Origin: Parasponia andersonii
Taxonomy: Eukaryota > Streptophyta > Magnoliopsida > Rosales > Cannabaceae
Length of the DNA stretch: 64,000 bases
Assembly: GCA_002914805.1 (NCBI GenBank)
Contig: JXTB01000068.1
Span: 769,364-833,363, forward strand
Direction of reading: 5' to 3'
Position numbers and translations under genes: made by a program. Below, in pieces: positions 17,702 to 37,900 of the stretch. Within the stretch, counting starts at the first letter, position 1. Each line of letters opens with the position of its first letter. The notes beneath the pieces were generated by a model. The model saw only the letters and a program-made list of their open reading frames with translations. It was not told where the DNA came from and searched no databases.

Positions 17702-19532
17702 CTTTTTTTTTTTTTTTTTTTTTCAGTTTCTCAATCTCCGGCCGACTTGAAGACATAAGTGAAGTAAGCCGCTTCTGAGCCGATTATGTGTCACTAGCCC
17801 CTTCGGAAGAGCCGATGCCATGTGTCTCTCAATTACTGGCCCAACTTTAAAATTTCCAGTACTATTTTTTATTTTATTTTTCGTTATTTGTTTGTTAGTG
17901 GTTAGTAGGGAAGGGATGGAATTCAGAATTGAACCCACATTTCTTACTTCTCTAGGAGAATTTTTGGCTATACACGTGTTAAGTGTTAAGCAGCTCGTGA
18001 TTAAAATTTTCAGTACTAGAAATTTGACTTATTAGCCTGATTTATGTTAATATTACGATGACACTACCTGTATCAAACATATTTACGTAAGATCCTAATA
18101 GCCACCACCATATTAGCACAGTCTTGTACTAAGAGTTTTCTGCTTTGAGTCATTATTACTATCGCGAGCGGAGATTTATAGGCAATTCATTTAGAATGTG
18201 ATTTATTTTATCGATTGCACTTAACAACATTTTTTTTTCAGTGTGTGTTTGATAGTAGAAAGAAACGAAGCAAAGGATAAGGGAATAGAGATTTGTGGAT
18301 GGATTTCGAGTAGGATAATTGTTTGCTAGGAAATTTTTTTCTTTTTTTTTTTTCCCCCTTTTCTGGAGGAAACAATTTTATTAAGCTCAAGTAAGTGTTA
18401 TAGGTAAACCGGATTGTAGATAACTTTTTACAATAAAAATTGAGAAATTGATTCATAAACTTGAAAAAAGGAACATTTAAAGATCTTGAAGCAAAGATAA
18501 AAATGATAATAACAAACTCTCAATATTATAGATCTGAATGAAAATTATACTAATGAAAAACAAAATCATCACAAATCTAAATCTGGGTTGAACTAAGATC
18601 AACATAGATATAGATCTAAGTGGACAACTATATTCACAAACAAAATAATTATTTAAAATTAAAAGTAAGTACAAGAAAAGAATAGGAGAAGAACTTATAC
18701 CGAAGAAGAAGAGGAAAGACATGTGCTAAACTCTTCTATTAGAGAGAAAGAAAATAGAGAAGAGAGAATAAAAGAAAAATAATACCAATCTAATTACATA
18801 TAGCAAGACATTTGTTAAGAAAAATTCCAGAAATGAAGAGTTAGATAATAGATTTCAAAAATTATTATTTAACTAATGGGTGGGCTTATTGCCACTTATC
18901 TGTCTATTTTCCTACAATATTTCCTAAACTACATTTGTAATTAAAATTCAAAACTAAATTACTACTTTTTCTAGCCATATTTTTCCAAAATTATCCATAA
19001 TATCTAAGTTTATTTCTCTCTTCTCACATTTCTCTCTTTTTTTTGTTCATATCCATCATTCATCTTCTTACTTTGATTCTTTTTTATTATTGTTTTCCTC
19101 TTCTGCCAAGCAAATTTAAGAATAAATAAATTTATGCCAATGAATTTTTTTTTTTAGGTGCCTACACCCCTTCGAGGAAAAAAAAATCTCTGATATTATC
19201 ATATATAGATCCTGAATTCTCGAATATAAAGAAACACATATTACAACTTGTATCTTAATGGTGCTAGTTTCATATTTTGAATATATATATATATATATAT
19301 ATATATGTATAGTGAAAATGAAGAAAACAAAATTATTACGATTAGAATATAATGACCTATACCATCTTTTTGGTTCAAGATGAATAATGTATAAAGAATG
19401 GGTTTGAATTTTTTTATTTATTTTTTTTGAAGCATTTAGAAAACACATGCTTAAATGTAATTTCATTGAGGGTTTTTTTAGTAATAAAAAAATTACTAAA
19501 ATGAGGCATATAGATAGTAGACAAAAGGATGG
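17702..19532. other. Intergenic between cereblon-like gene and Ty3/gypsy element
   Basis: AT-rich with a T homopolymer at about 17702-17723 and a TA microsatellite at about 19279-19306. The short frames at 17820-18035, 18238-18456, 18477-18722 and 19116-19535 are low-complexity and show no domain. I see no gene. Confidence 0.6.
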
Positions 19533-19537
19533 CAATA

Positions 19538-19837
19538 TAATGCATAAGGTCGCTTGGGAGTAGTCGTATGGAGTTATATATATTATAGTGTTACTCTGTT
19601 TTGTTATTCAGTATCTTGCTTATCATATCATTTATTTTCTAACCATAATATCGTTTATTTTACTTTAACTTTTTAAGTTGTTTGCTAGTGTCTTTTGTCA
19701 TGTAATAAAGTAGAAAGAGATGTTATTTAGGAGAGAATTTTGATGGATGAATGAAGTTTTTTCTAATTTTAGAATATAATATGCGAGATTGAATCACATT
19801 CTTTCCCCTTAGATAAGTTTCTTAGATTTTTACATCA
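19538..19837 (+). repeat. 5' LTR of the Ty3/gypsy element
   Basis: 300 bases, ending ATCA. It aligns along its length with the 3' LTR, sharing for example GGAGTTATATATA near the start and TTTAGGAGAGAATTTTG in the middle. Its first bases are TAAT where the partner has TGAT. Confidence 0.9.
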
Positions 19838-19839
19838 AG

Positions 19840-19852
19840 TGGTATTCAGAAC
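19840..19852 (+). other. Primer binding site, Ty3/gypsy element
   Basis: TGGTATTCAGAAC starts two bases after the 5' LTR. It matches the usual initiator-tRNA-Met site TGGTATCAGAGC apart from one inserted base and one substitution. Confidence 0.75.
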
Positions 19853-21199
19853 AAAGGTTTTTTCTAAGTTCAATAGCTACTACTAGTGATAGAGACCGTC
19901 ACTCCCGTGATGATGAGTAGGGAATAAAGACCACGTGAGCAGTTGTTGACATTTTTGAACAATGTCTTGATGATTTTACGGGTGAATTTCAGCATCATTT
20001 TGATGATTTCACACATGAGATACGCCAAATACTAGCAGGAGATATTGGGGCTAACAATGTTAATCTAGGTGGTCGATAAAACTGGAAGGGAGACTTACCT
20101 CATGATTGACTGCGACAATATTGAGATCATGTATAATAGTAAGAAAGGTGTTCATGGACAAGATCAAAGAGAGTTGTGCCTATGGTTGACAGGCCTTCGC
20201 ACCTGGATCAGCAAAATGAGGGATTTAATTATAATAATGACATTGAGGCTTGGATTGATGATACTCATAGGTACAATCAATAATTAAATCCTAGACCCTA
20301 ATATTTCAGTGATTATAAAATCAAGATTGATATTCCCATATTTGATGGAATTTGCAGAATAGAGAAATTCCTCGATCAGGTGTACATTGTAGAGGAAAAA
20401 CCAGTGAAGTTTGTAGTATACAAGTTTAAGGATAGTGCAATAGCATAGTAGGATAAATTATGTAGTGTTCATTGGAGTGAAGGTAAACTGATAATCAAGA
20501 CTTGGCATAGAATGTAGAAGTTAATATAGGAAAGGTTTCTATCGACTGAGTATAAATATTGTTCAAATAGCACCTGTCTGGTGCACAACAAGGAAGGACT
20601 ATGAAAGAGTATACCAACAAATTTTACTCAATTGAATTTGAATAAGGACCAAAGTTATCAGATTTCGAGGTATATTTATGGCCTTAAAGAGAGTATTCAA
20701 GAAAAACATAAGTTGAGACCTCTCCAAACCTTGAATGCTATAATTAACCAAGTATACAAGGTAAAGGACCGACTCAACTAAACCCATTCCAATAACTAGT
20801 TTTTCCTAAAACCACACTTCGAATTTAATCACCTAGTCTCTCAAAATCCTAACATACCCTAACCCTAACTAACTATAAGGCAAATGAACCTAGTACTTTG
20901 TTACGTAGCCCCGCTTTTCAATACCAATAACTGAAATCTATACGTTCGACCAAGACCTTTCAAGTGTTATAAGTGTAACCAAATTAGCTACAAAATCCAA
21001 TAAATATCCATTAAGGAAATTTATTAATATGATTGATGAAACATTTGAAGACCAAGAAGTTGAGATTGAGATAGAAATGGATGAAAATAGGAAGTAGAGT
21101 TCGTGTGTTATGATGAGGGTGAACTTGTGGTTTGCATTGTATAGAAGCTATTGCTAACTCTAAAACAATGAAGTCCCACTCAAAGGTAAAAGATATTTC

Positions 21200-22420
21200 A
21201 AACATGCTACACCATCAATGGTAAAGTCTCTAAGGTGATTATTGATAGCAGGAGTAGTGAGAATGTGGTATCGATATCCAAGGCACTAGTTCGAGCTTTG
21301 GACTTAAAAATAGAGAAGTGTCCCAACCTGTACAAAATGGTTTAAATTGAACATGGGGCAGAGGCCAGTGTCACAGAGTATTACTGCATCCTATTTTCTA
21401 TTGGCAGGTGGTATAAAGATGAAATAATATGAGATGTTCTAGACATAGATGCATGTCACATTTTGCTCAGACGACTATGGCCATATGATGTAAATACAAC
21501 ACATCATGAAAAAGATAATATCTACAAATTCCAATCACACTCTAAGACTGTTAAATTGCTCCTGATGGCCTCAACCAATCTTATTAATACTTAATTCAAT
21601 ATAGAGCAGATTTTTACTGTTAGTGGACTAGAGTTTAGTTTTCACTCGAATGAGACCTAATTTATAATTGTACTAGTAGTACAAGAAAAAGTAACCCATG
21701 ACCAAGCATTCTCATCACAGATTGCCAACCTCCTAGAACAGTATAATAGCATTGCTCTAATCGAATTGCCAGACTAGGGAAGTACAATACTAGATAGTTT
21801 TTGTTCTTGGTACCAGTTTATCCAATATGTCTCACTGCTGAATAAGGTCAAAGGAAGACCAGATTTTGCAAAAGTAAATTGATAATTTTCTATGAAAAGG
21901 ATTGATTCGAGTTAGTTTAAGTCTATACACTATTCTCACCTTATTGATACCGAAGAAGAATTATTCATGGAAGATATGAGTGGATAGCAGATAATGCAAT
22001 AAGATCATAATAAAATTTTAGTTTCCCATTCCTCATATAGAAGATATGTTAGATAGATTAGTTGGTTCCAAGTTTTCTCTAAGTAGAACCTCAAAAGTGG
22101 CTATAATCAAATACAAATTTGACACAATGATTAATGGAAAATAACTTTCAAAACTCAAGAATGTCTTTATAAGTGGATGGTGATGTCATTTGGCCTTAAC
22201 AATGCCCTAAATACCTTTACGCACTTCATAAATTAAGTTCTCAAGTTATTCATTAGAAAATGTGCATTAATATATTTTGATGATATATTGGTAAATAACA
22301 AGACTATCAAGCATATTTGGAGTACCTTTAGCTTATGTTTGAAGCTCTTCAATCTACCAAACTATTCTTCAATCTTAAAAAGTACAAATTCATGGCTAAC
22401 AGATTACTTTTTCTCGAGTT
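21200..22420 (+). pseudogene. Ty3/gypsy protease and reverse transcriptase remnants
   Basis: Near 21240 a frame reads VIIDSRSS, a damaged version of the aspartic protease D-S/T-G-S/A active site in which the Gly is Arg. At about 22165-22292 another frame shows MSFGLNNA and then YFDDIL, the Ty3-type reverse transcriptase catalytic box with an in-frame stop between the two. A degraded zinc-knuckle-like KCYKCNQ lies upstream near 20960. Frames change between motifs. Confidence 0.75.
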
Positions 22421-22689
22421 TATACTAGGTTGTCCATGATATTAGGGTTGATGAGAATAAAATCTGAGCCATACGTAATTGGCACTTAAAATAGTCCATG
22501 TGTGCGAGTTTTCATGATCTTGTCATATTTTATCAATGTTTCATATATTGTTTCAGTAGCTTAGTAGCCCCAACATATTGCCTTAAGCACCATAAGCTAT
22601 AATAGAGATATGAGCTAGAGTAAAGTTTTTAAGTGCTCAAAGAAAAATTGTGATGTGCTCCAGTCCTTGCTTTACTAGATTTCGATAAG

Positions 22690-22972
22690 TTATTTAAGGT
22701 GAAATGTAATGCCTATGTTAGGCATAAAAACTATTTTGATGCAAAAAGGTATATCGATTGAATTTTTTAGTGAAAAACTCAACGAGGCTCGACAAAAGTG
22801 GTTAACATATGAGCAAGAAATCTATGTTATAGTTTGTACATTACAACATTGCAAGCACTATCTTTTTCAAAATGAATTCTTCCTACATAGTGACAACCAA
22901 TCCCTAAAGTTTATCAATTCTCAAGAAATCCTCATTGTATACATACTTGATGGATTCCATTTCTCTAGCGAT
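22690..22972 (+). pseudogene. Ty3/gypsy RNase H remnant
   Basis: An open stretch reads SEKLNEARQKWLTYEQE followed by LQHCKHYLF and HSDNQSLKF. These are the usual landmarks of the Ty3/gypsy RNase H domain (FxSxKLxxAxxxxxxxExE, then WRHYLxG and TDHxxL). The expected H of TDH is N here. Confidence 0.8.
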
Positions 22973-23429
22973 TGACATTGTTTTCCACCACGGATTTGGC
23001 AAGTGATTGATGCCCTCATTTGTTGTACTTCCCTTATTATAGTTTTACGCACTTTTATTCTGGGTTTTGAATGCCTCCATGACCTTTACCTAACAGATGA
23101 AAACTTTAGTGCTACTTGTACAAAATATGACTAGCGAATATCCACTAGTGGCTATCAACTCCAATAGGATTACTTTTTCCATGGCAAGTAACTGTGTATT
23201 CTCTGCACTTCTCTATGTGAATATATTATTCATGACATGCATGGCAATAGACTCACAACACCCATATGTTGGGACAAAACAATGATATTAATTAAAGCAA
23301 AGTTTTTTTGGTTGCATCTCTATCGTGAAGTCTCTCATTTTTTGAATAGTACTATAATTGTTAAGTTATAAATGGCTTTATGCAGAATATAGGTTTGTAG
23401 TCTCCACTTCCAATGCCTACAAGCATCTA

Positions 23430-23960
23430 GGAACATTTATCTATAGACTTCATTTTGGGACTCCTGACCATCTCTCTTCGCATTTTGACTCTATTTTTAT
23501 TGTTGTGGATCATTTTCCAAAATGTCTCGTTTCATCATTTGTCGCCATATTGCTGATGCCAGTCTTGTTGCCCTATTATTCTTTCGTGAGATGTTTTAGC
23601 TAACATAGTATCCCATACTCTATTACATCTGATTGTGATGTTAAGTTTATTAGTCACTTTTGGCGTCTACTTTAGAAACGTTTTGATACTACTTAGCAAC
23701 TGAGTAGTGCGTATCATTAACAGATGAATGGCCAAATTGAAATTGTCAATCGAACACTTAAAAATGTGATATAAAGCATTATATTTGACAAACCAAAGCA
23801 ATATGATTCTGTTATCCCTTAAGTAGAATTCGCTTACAATCATATGATCAGTTATTCTACGAGCCACTCTTCTTTTTCAATGATTCACACCAGGGTCCCT
23901 AATCTTGTTCTTGACCTCGTTCCAGTACCAAAATCAACTAGTGCCAAGGCAACAACTCTT
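23430..23960 (+). pseudogene. Ty3/gypsy integrase core remnant
   Basis: DSIFIVVDHFPK, then SDCDVKFISHFW, then QMNGQIEIVNRTL are recognisable landmarks of the Ty3 integrase core, the last containing the catalytic-Glu region. Several stop codons interrupt it (for example about 23601 and 23673). The 24000-24300 stretch before the 3' LTR has only vague similarity to a C-terminal pol tail. Confidence 0.78.
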
Positions 23961-24324
23961 GCTAAAACTATTGTCCAGACATATCAAGCTATTCATAATC
24001 CCTGAATGCTGTAAATGCTCTCTATAAAGTTGTTGTTGATATTCACTGCCGTGGGAATTTTTTTTTTTTCCTAAAGGTAACCTTATCATGGTTCATTTGA
24101 AGTGAGATTATTTTTCTACAGGTATTTGCCATAAGTTTCGCACTCAGAAGTTTGGCCTATTTCCTATAAAAAAAAAGGAGATAATGTATATATCCTCAAT
24201 CTACCATCCGAATGTAATATCTCTCCCACCTTCAATGTTGCCGACTTATTTAAACTTTCTCCTAGATGCCACATTAGTTCAAAAAGACTCGCCGAAGACA
24301 AGTTCTCTCAAAGTGGAGGAGAAT

Positions 24325-24647
24325 TGATGCAGGAGGCCACTTGGGAATAGTCACATGGAGTTATATATACTATAGTGTTACTTTATTTTGTCAGTTTAGC
24401 ATCTTGTCTGTCATATTATTTATTTTCTAAGCACGATGTTATTTATTTTATTTTGACTTTTTAGGTTGTCCATTGGTGTCTTTTGTCGTGTAATAGAACA
24501 GAAATAAAGGCTATTTAGGAGAGAATTTTGGTAGATAAATACAGCTTTTCATGATTTTAGAATATGATGTGCTAGATTTTAATAAATGAATAGAGATTGA
24601 ATCTTGTTATTTCTCCTTAGAGAAGTTTCTTATAGATTTCTAAATCA
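24325..24647 (+). repeat. 3' LTR of the Ty3/gypsy element
   Basis: 323 bases from TGAT to ATCA. A purine-rich tract (AAGTGGAGGAGAA, 24311-24323) immediately precedes it and is the likely polypurine tract. It is longer than the 5' LTR mainly because of about 20 extra bases near 24575-24597. Confidence 0.9.
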
Positions 24648-24652
24648 CAATA

Positions 24653-25445
24653 GACCTACCTTTAACCATTTCTCAGTCCCTTCAAATTGGGAGGTTTTAG
24701 AAAAAGAATTTCACACTTAAATAGTAGAATAGTTATTGTACAAAGATGATTTTGACCTTCTCTCATTTGTCTTGTATTAAATACAACAAGAGAAAAATGT
24801 ACTCATTCTTCTCCAATCTTATTCTCTAGGTAATGTAAATCTTATTATTTCTTTTCCTCCCTCCAACCGAATATAACCTAAAATAAATCCAATCAAATGT
24901 TTTGAATTACAAATTTTTTGAAGCGTAAATTATTTTGTGCACAAAAGTAAAATTAATTGATTGCAAGCAATTTTGGGAAATTCTTGTCATGATATCACAT
25001 TCCCATCTTGAATGGCCATCTTAAGTCCATTTAAGTTTTAGTTAAATCTTATAACAAGCCTAACTCACACATTTAAATATTTTTAAGTGAATTCTAAAAT
25101 AAAGGTGATGATAGAAAGTAGAAACCTTAAGTAGTATATTAAATCAAGAAATAGAAAAATATACGTTTAATACTTTATTAGGATAGACACTCAATTGCGA
25201 TAATACTCTGCCACACTGAACCTAAGACTATGTTTGGTATTGATGCCTCTGGTGATGGGTCTGGTCCTGCTTTTCTACGCCGTTGAGATTCTTTTCAATT
25301 TGTCCGAATTGGGTCGCTCCATTCTTTGCCCCGCTTCCTCACCCTCACGCAGTCATGTCCCTGGTCAGAATTATTCCCAATCCCATTTAGTTCATTTATA
25401 AAATTTGGCTCACGAGTGCTTCTCTGATGAGTTAATTACTGCAGA
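24653..25445. other. Intergenic and upstream sequence of the GME fragment
   Basis: AT-rich, with a GC-richer stretch at about 25230-25380. The acceptor-like CTGCAG right before the ATG at 25446 would fit a spliced 5' UTR of the epimerase gene. No other feature is supported. Confidence 0.5.
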
Positions 25446-26314
25446 ATGGGAAGTACTGGTGGAACCAACTATGGTGCTTACACCTATGAGAACCTTGAAA
25501 GAGAACCTTACTGGCCATCTAAGAAGCTCCGGATTTCCATTACTGGGGCAGGTGGGTTTATTGCCTCACACATTGCCCGGCGTTTGAAGAGCGAGGGTCA
25601 TTACATTATCGCTTCGGATTGGAAGAAGAATGAGCATATGAGTGAAGACATGTTCTGCCATGAATACCACCTTGTTGACCTTAGGGTCATGGAAAATTGC
25701 TTGAAGGTTACTAAAGATGTTGATCATGTCTTCAACCTTGCTGCGGATATGGGTGGGATGGGATTTATCCAGTCCAATCACTCTGTCATTATGTATAACA
25801 ACACAATGATCAGTTTCAACATGCTTGAAGCTGCCAGGATCAGTGGCGTTAAAAGGTTTGTTTGTTTTCTTTAACCAAGTATGCTTTGCCAAGTTGAAAA
25901 TTTTTCTACTTTAAAAAAGAGATACTTTTTTCTTTTGACCTGTGATTCTTTTCAGTTTTTAACATTTTCTTTTGAAATTGGGACCTCACATCCACCCACT
26001 GTTATGTGTTTTAGTCTTTTAGGGTATATACTCAGGTTTTGGTTTCTAAGTTTTCAGATATCTGATATTTTGTGATTTGTATTTCTGCAGGTTTTTCTAT
26101 GCCTCTAGTGCTTGTATTTACCCTGAGTTCAAACAACTGGAAACTAATGTCAGCTTGAAAGAGTCTGATGCCTGGCCTGCTGAGGTTTGTTGCTATTACT
26201 GGTCATTAATATTTCAATTGCTTGCGTTGGAATTGTAAATTTTCAATGTATCTGATGAATGTACTTCTCCATGTGGTATAGCCTCAAGATGCTCAGGAGA
26301 GAGATAAAAATTAG
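25446..26314 (+). pseudogene. GME: GDP-mannose 3,5-epimerase, 5' half only
   Basis: The family converts GDP-D-mannose to GDP-L-galactose in the cytosol, feeding ascorbate synthesis and wall polymers. Exons 25446-25855 and 26091-26184 join in phase to 168 codons of near-consensus GME, with the NAD-binding TGAGGFIASHIARRL, the NLAADMGGMGF stretch and the active-site Cys in SSACIYPEF. A third exon begins at 26282 with PQDA, as expected, but is then unrelated and reaches a stop at 26312-26314. The family continues YGLEK here, so the catalytic Tyr and Lys and the remaining half (full length about 376 aa) are missing. No 3' part lies before the next gene. Splice sites are intact, so this is a broken genomic copy rather than a retrocopy. 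Confidence 0.88.
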
Positions 26315-26323
26315 GAGAGAGAG

Positions 26324-26712
26324 ATGCTTGGGAGAGAGGAAAATGTGTAATAAAGAGGAAAGTGTCTTTTCTCTGTAGTTATTTTGACAGAAAGAGAGTG
26401 AAAAAAATTAATTTATTTGAAAATAATTATTTCATCTACGGTATAATGATTTTAAAAATTAATATGTAAAGTTAATTTAGTAAATATATTTTTGTGATTA
26501 GTTAAAATGTTTTTCTTTCTACTTTTTTCTTAAATTTAGAGCGAAAAATTTCTACACGCCTTACCTCACTTTTTTTCCTTTCTTTTTCTCTGCCATTTTC
26601 TATTACTCTTCCTTTTTTTATTTTTATTTTTTCACCAATTTACCAAACAACTAATTTTTTTCTTTTCCCTCTAATCCTTGTCTTCCACTCCATTTTCTCT
26701 CCTACCAAACAT
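26324..26712. mobile_element. Probable MITE next to the GME break
   Basis: The ends form imperfect inverted repeats of 22 bases: 26324-26345 reads ATGCTTGG...GAAAATG, and the complement of 26691-26712 reads ATGTTTGG...GAAAATG, 16 of 22 identical without gaps. The interior is AT-rich and non-coding. It starts only 31 bases after GME homology ends. I could not identify a target-site duplication. Confidence 0.45.
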
Positions 26713-27232
26713 AGCCCAAATCTGTGAAAAGCTTTTCCATTTGGCCTGCCACTAAGCGAAATTGATCCCGTAAATCTTATATAAATCATAGACTAAAGCT
26801 AGGGAGAAAAAAATAATATGATGAGATATTTGAAATTTTAAATCTTAAAATTGAGAGAAAAAGCATGAACCAAGTGCCAGGGCTACAATTCAAGGTAAAA
26901 AATGATACCAAAATACACAAATTAGTTTTGGCAAAAGTCATAAATAACATAAATTAGGTACAAATCCGACCGTTGGAATTCACCAAAAAGAAAATAATAA
27001 AAAAAAACACCAGAACAAAAAAAAAAGAAAAAGAAAAAGAAAAAGAAAAAGAAAGAAGAAAAGAAAAATTAGTTTCACTAATTTCTGACCCGTTCGAAAC
27101 GCGCGTCGTTTGAGCAATGTATATATATATATATATGTATTACGGCACACCCGCCTCATCTTGGCGATATTATTTTTTGCCGCTATAGGGCCAAGGAAGG
27201 AAGGAACGAAATATAGGCGGAGGAGAGAAGTA
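26713..27232. repeat. Intergenic with (AAAAAG)n microsatellite
   Basis: A purine-only tract of A5-6G units runs from about 27013 to 27066, and a short TA run at 27119-27136 stands about 100 bases upstream of the TrpRS start codon. No gene is seen in this interval. Confidence 0.7.
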
Positions 27233-34902
<7,670 letters not shown>

Positions 34903-37900
34903 GAAGGACCAATGCTTCGGGAAGAATTCATCTGAAAAGACTACTAGGACAGCAGCCTTAAAACTTTTGGAGGATCCATCATTGCCCGCAATTTTTTGTC
35001 GCATAAACTAGGCATATTCCTGAGGAGAGAAAAAGATAATTATTGGAATGCCCACAAACTCATTGATGCAGTTACCTGCTCAGAGAGGTGCCTATTTATT
35101 CCTTTATTGTTACTGCACTTGGTATGTTACCCTATTTTCTGTAATACAAGTTTATCATCTTATAAATTTTGTTTTAAACTTTTTAATATATACAGTGGTA
35201 TTTACTTGGCTTGAATTAATGGAAGGTCATTGGTCTTCAGACTGAAGCCTTGAGGTATAAGGCCAGTTGATTAATCGTAAAAGCATATATGCTAATAGCT
35301 TTCTATGCTTCTCAACATTTTTCTTTTGTCACTCTTTAAGGACATGAATCAAGATATTCTGGATGTGCTTATCTTGGATCTAGTGAAAGTTGACTCTGTA
35401 ACTCTATTGCTGCTTATATTATACAAGTTGTGAGACATAGGTTCCCGGATGACATGACACTGAATTTTACCTAAAATTTCTCTTTCATTTTATGATTTTA
35501 TATGAGAAATTATTATCTTCCATTTGACCGTTTTGTAAACAGAAGACACTAGTACGATGATCATAAGGAATCATGCAGTGAGTCACTCAGGATGCGGTTT
35601 CAAGTATTTTAGGTATGCTATCCTGATGATGCCACAAAAAAGTCTTCCTTTCTTTCCAAGAAAAAAAAGGGATAGATTTTCCCCCCTTTTCTTTGACGTA
35701 TTGTTATCTGAGTTTTCTTGGAAGCACACATATACTATAAAGAAAAAACTTGGATAATATGTAGGATTTATCATGTATGTGGTGGGATTCTTATCAACAT
35801 AGGAGAAAGTGGATAGGAAGAGAGAATATTAATCCTTCCAATGATTGAATAAAAACATAAATTCATATTCTCATACTGTTCCATCCAGCTATAGCTTTTC
35901 CTCCTTTTACAAAAGAGGAGATGTGACCACGCATCTCCAGAAACTAACCAACGGGGAGAGTGTGAGGTCAATGGCTTTGTATAACATTTGTTCTCCCTCT
36001 CCCACTCTCAAGTATGTGGCAAGCGAATAAAGTGAGCACATCTCTACTCTTCTTTCTCCTTTCAAAATATTTTTAAAAGAAATGCTAATACAGAGAAGGA
36101 CATGAGGAGAATTCACTTGCTAATTTAAGAGGTTGTATTCTCATGTCCGTTACTGTATTTAGATTTTTATTCTTTTCTGTCCATTTAGCATCCTTTGGTC
36201 ACTGCATTTTCTCTCAAAAGTTGTATTTTATGATAATAAAGGAACTGTTTACAGGGCTCCTTGTAACATAGAATGGGCTTTTTTTTGTTTATGTTATACA
36301 AGCCTGCTTTAACAGAACAAATCTATCTATATAAAGCCTTAATATGTCTAAGTGCCTCTGTAAACAAGACTCCTTAATGCTTCCTTTGGCAAGTGGATAA
36401 GAAAAAACATGGAACAAACTATCATAATTTGTTTCATTTCTTTGTTGACTTGTATTATGATGCTTTATTATGTAATTTTCCTGGGAATTGATATTATCAT
36501 TCATGGGGCATGGCTGTCTAGCATGCCTTGAGTTGTGGATAGATGGTTAATATTATGAATTTATGCGTCTCTTGAGCATGAATTATTCCATTATGAACTA
36601 ATCACATGATAATGTTAATGCGCGTACATACATAGTGCTCGAGTTATAGATGCTTGTTGTATATAGTTAACTTTGTATGCTGACTTCACAATATCACCTT
36701 TGAAACGTTACCAAATTCTATGGTAGTAGACATGCTCCGTGACTTGTGCCATTTCACGATTCTCTCTAGTATTTTTTTAGCTTAAGGTCCGGTGGGATTA
36801 CGTTTACAATTCTTGATTCTGGTTACAGCTACAATGGGTGTTTCACAAATTTGTTTATTACGTAAGATTCTTTCGTATTATGTTGGTTAAAAAGTAGACA
36901 GATTGGTATCAGGTTTCAAAGTGATCGAGGCATAATTCAATCACTTTTCACAGTTGTTTTGAGAAGTAAAAGTTTCACAAATTCTATGCCGTTCAAATGC
37001 TATACTCATTGCATCTATGGCTGTTTGTCTCGATAATTTTAATTTTTATTCATTCAAATAATTTATGTGTATTTATTACAATAATTTAATTTTTTCATTC
37101 AAATAGTCTGTTTATTAGTCACGTTAATTATTAAAATTAATTTTTTTTTCTTGGAACGAGAATGATGTTCCTTGTTTTCGAATGATCTATTCTAATGCTC
37201 ATTGTACTTTAAATATCTCATATGTCAATTATAATTTATTCTATAATTTTTATTGAAATATATCCACTTAAATGGGTGAACCAAACGAGGAGTTTTTAGC
37301 TTATACTTCCAAGTTAATAAATTTTTTAAATAGCGAAGTGCTACCGAAAATGATTCTAACTTTTGCATAATTGTTAGTACATCGAGAATATAAGCCAAAC
37401 AACTTGTATATAAGGAATTAGGTAATTTACTATTCAGATTTATTGTTTTAGGGTGCAGGGATTAACTTAGGGGAATTTTCTATATTTAAAGAAAATATGG
37501 TTATTATTGAGATAAATGACTAAATTTTAAATTTTTTTGTAGTACGAGTTTTTAAACTATTAAAAAAAGTTTCATTTTAGTCTTTTTTTTTGTTTTTTTT
37601 TTTTCCTATGCATCATATTTGATTCTTATTAGAAAGAGCACATAAGGCGAACTTATTTTTCTATCTTATTAATTTCAACAAAATATCAAATTTTAGAATA
37701 TATTATTGTCAAATATGAAACTAATTTTATTTTATTTATTAATTTTAAATTATGTTCTAATATTTTTTATGGTATTGAATTATGCTTCTGCATCTAAAGT
37801 AAGTACACAAAAGATATTAGGTGTCTTATTTTCTCCTTTTGTTAAGAATAAACTAAAATATTTAGTAATAGCGACTAAAATAAAACTTATTTTATAATTT

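Larger units (their letters stand above)
19538..24647 (+). mobile_element. Decayed full-length Ty3/gypsy LTR retrotransposon
   Basis: Two related LTRs (19538-19837 and 24325-24647) flank about 4.5 kb of degraded gag-pol. The five bases outside each end are identical (CAATA at 19533-19537 and 24648-24652), a target-site duplication that fixes the boundaries. The 3' LTR ends are TGAT and ATCA, inverted complements. A primer binding site follows the 5' LTR. Domain order protease, reverse transcriptase, RNase H, integrase is the Ty3/gypsy order. Every domain carries stops and frameshifts, so the element cannot encode its own proteins. The LTRs differ at roughly one position in six by eye, mostly transitions, which points to an old, methylated copy. 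Confidence 0.92.

Noticed and set aside
19538..24647. Endogenous pararetrovirus rather than retrotransposon
   Set aside because: Paired LTRs, a TSD, and a protease-RT-RNase H-integrase order identify a Ty3/gypsy element; no movement protein or coat motif was seen.
25566..25892. 108-codon minus-strand frame opposite GME exon 1
   Set aside because: It is the antisense shadow of a strongly conserved coding exon.
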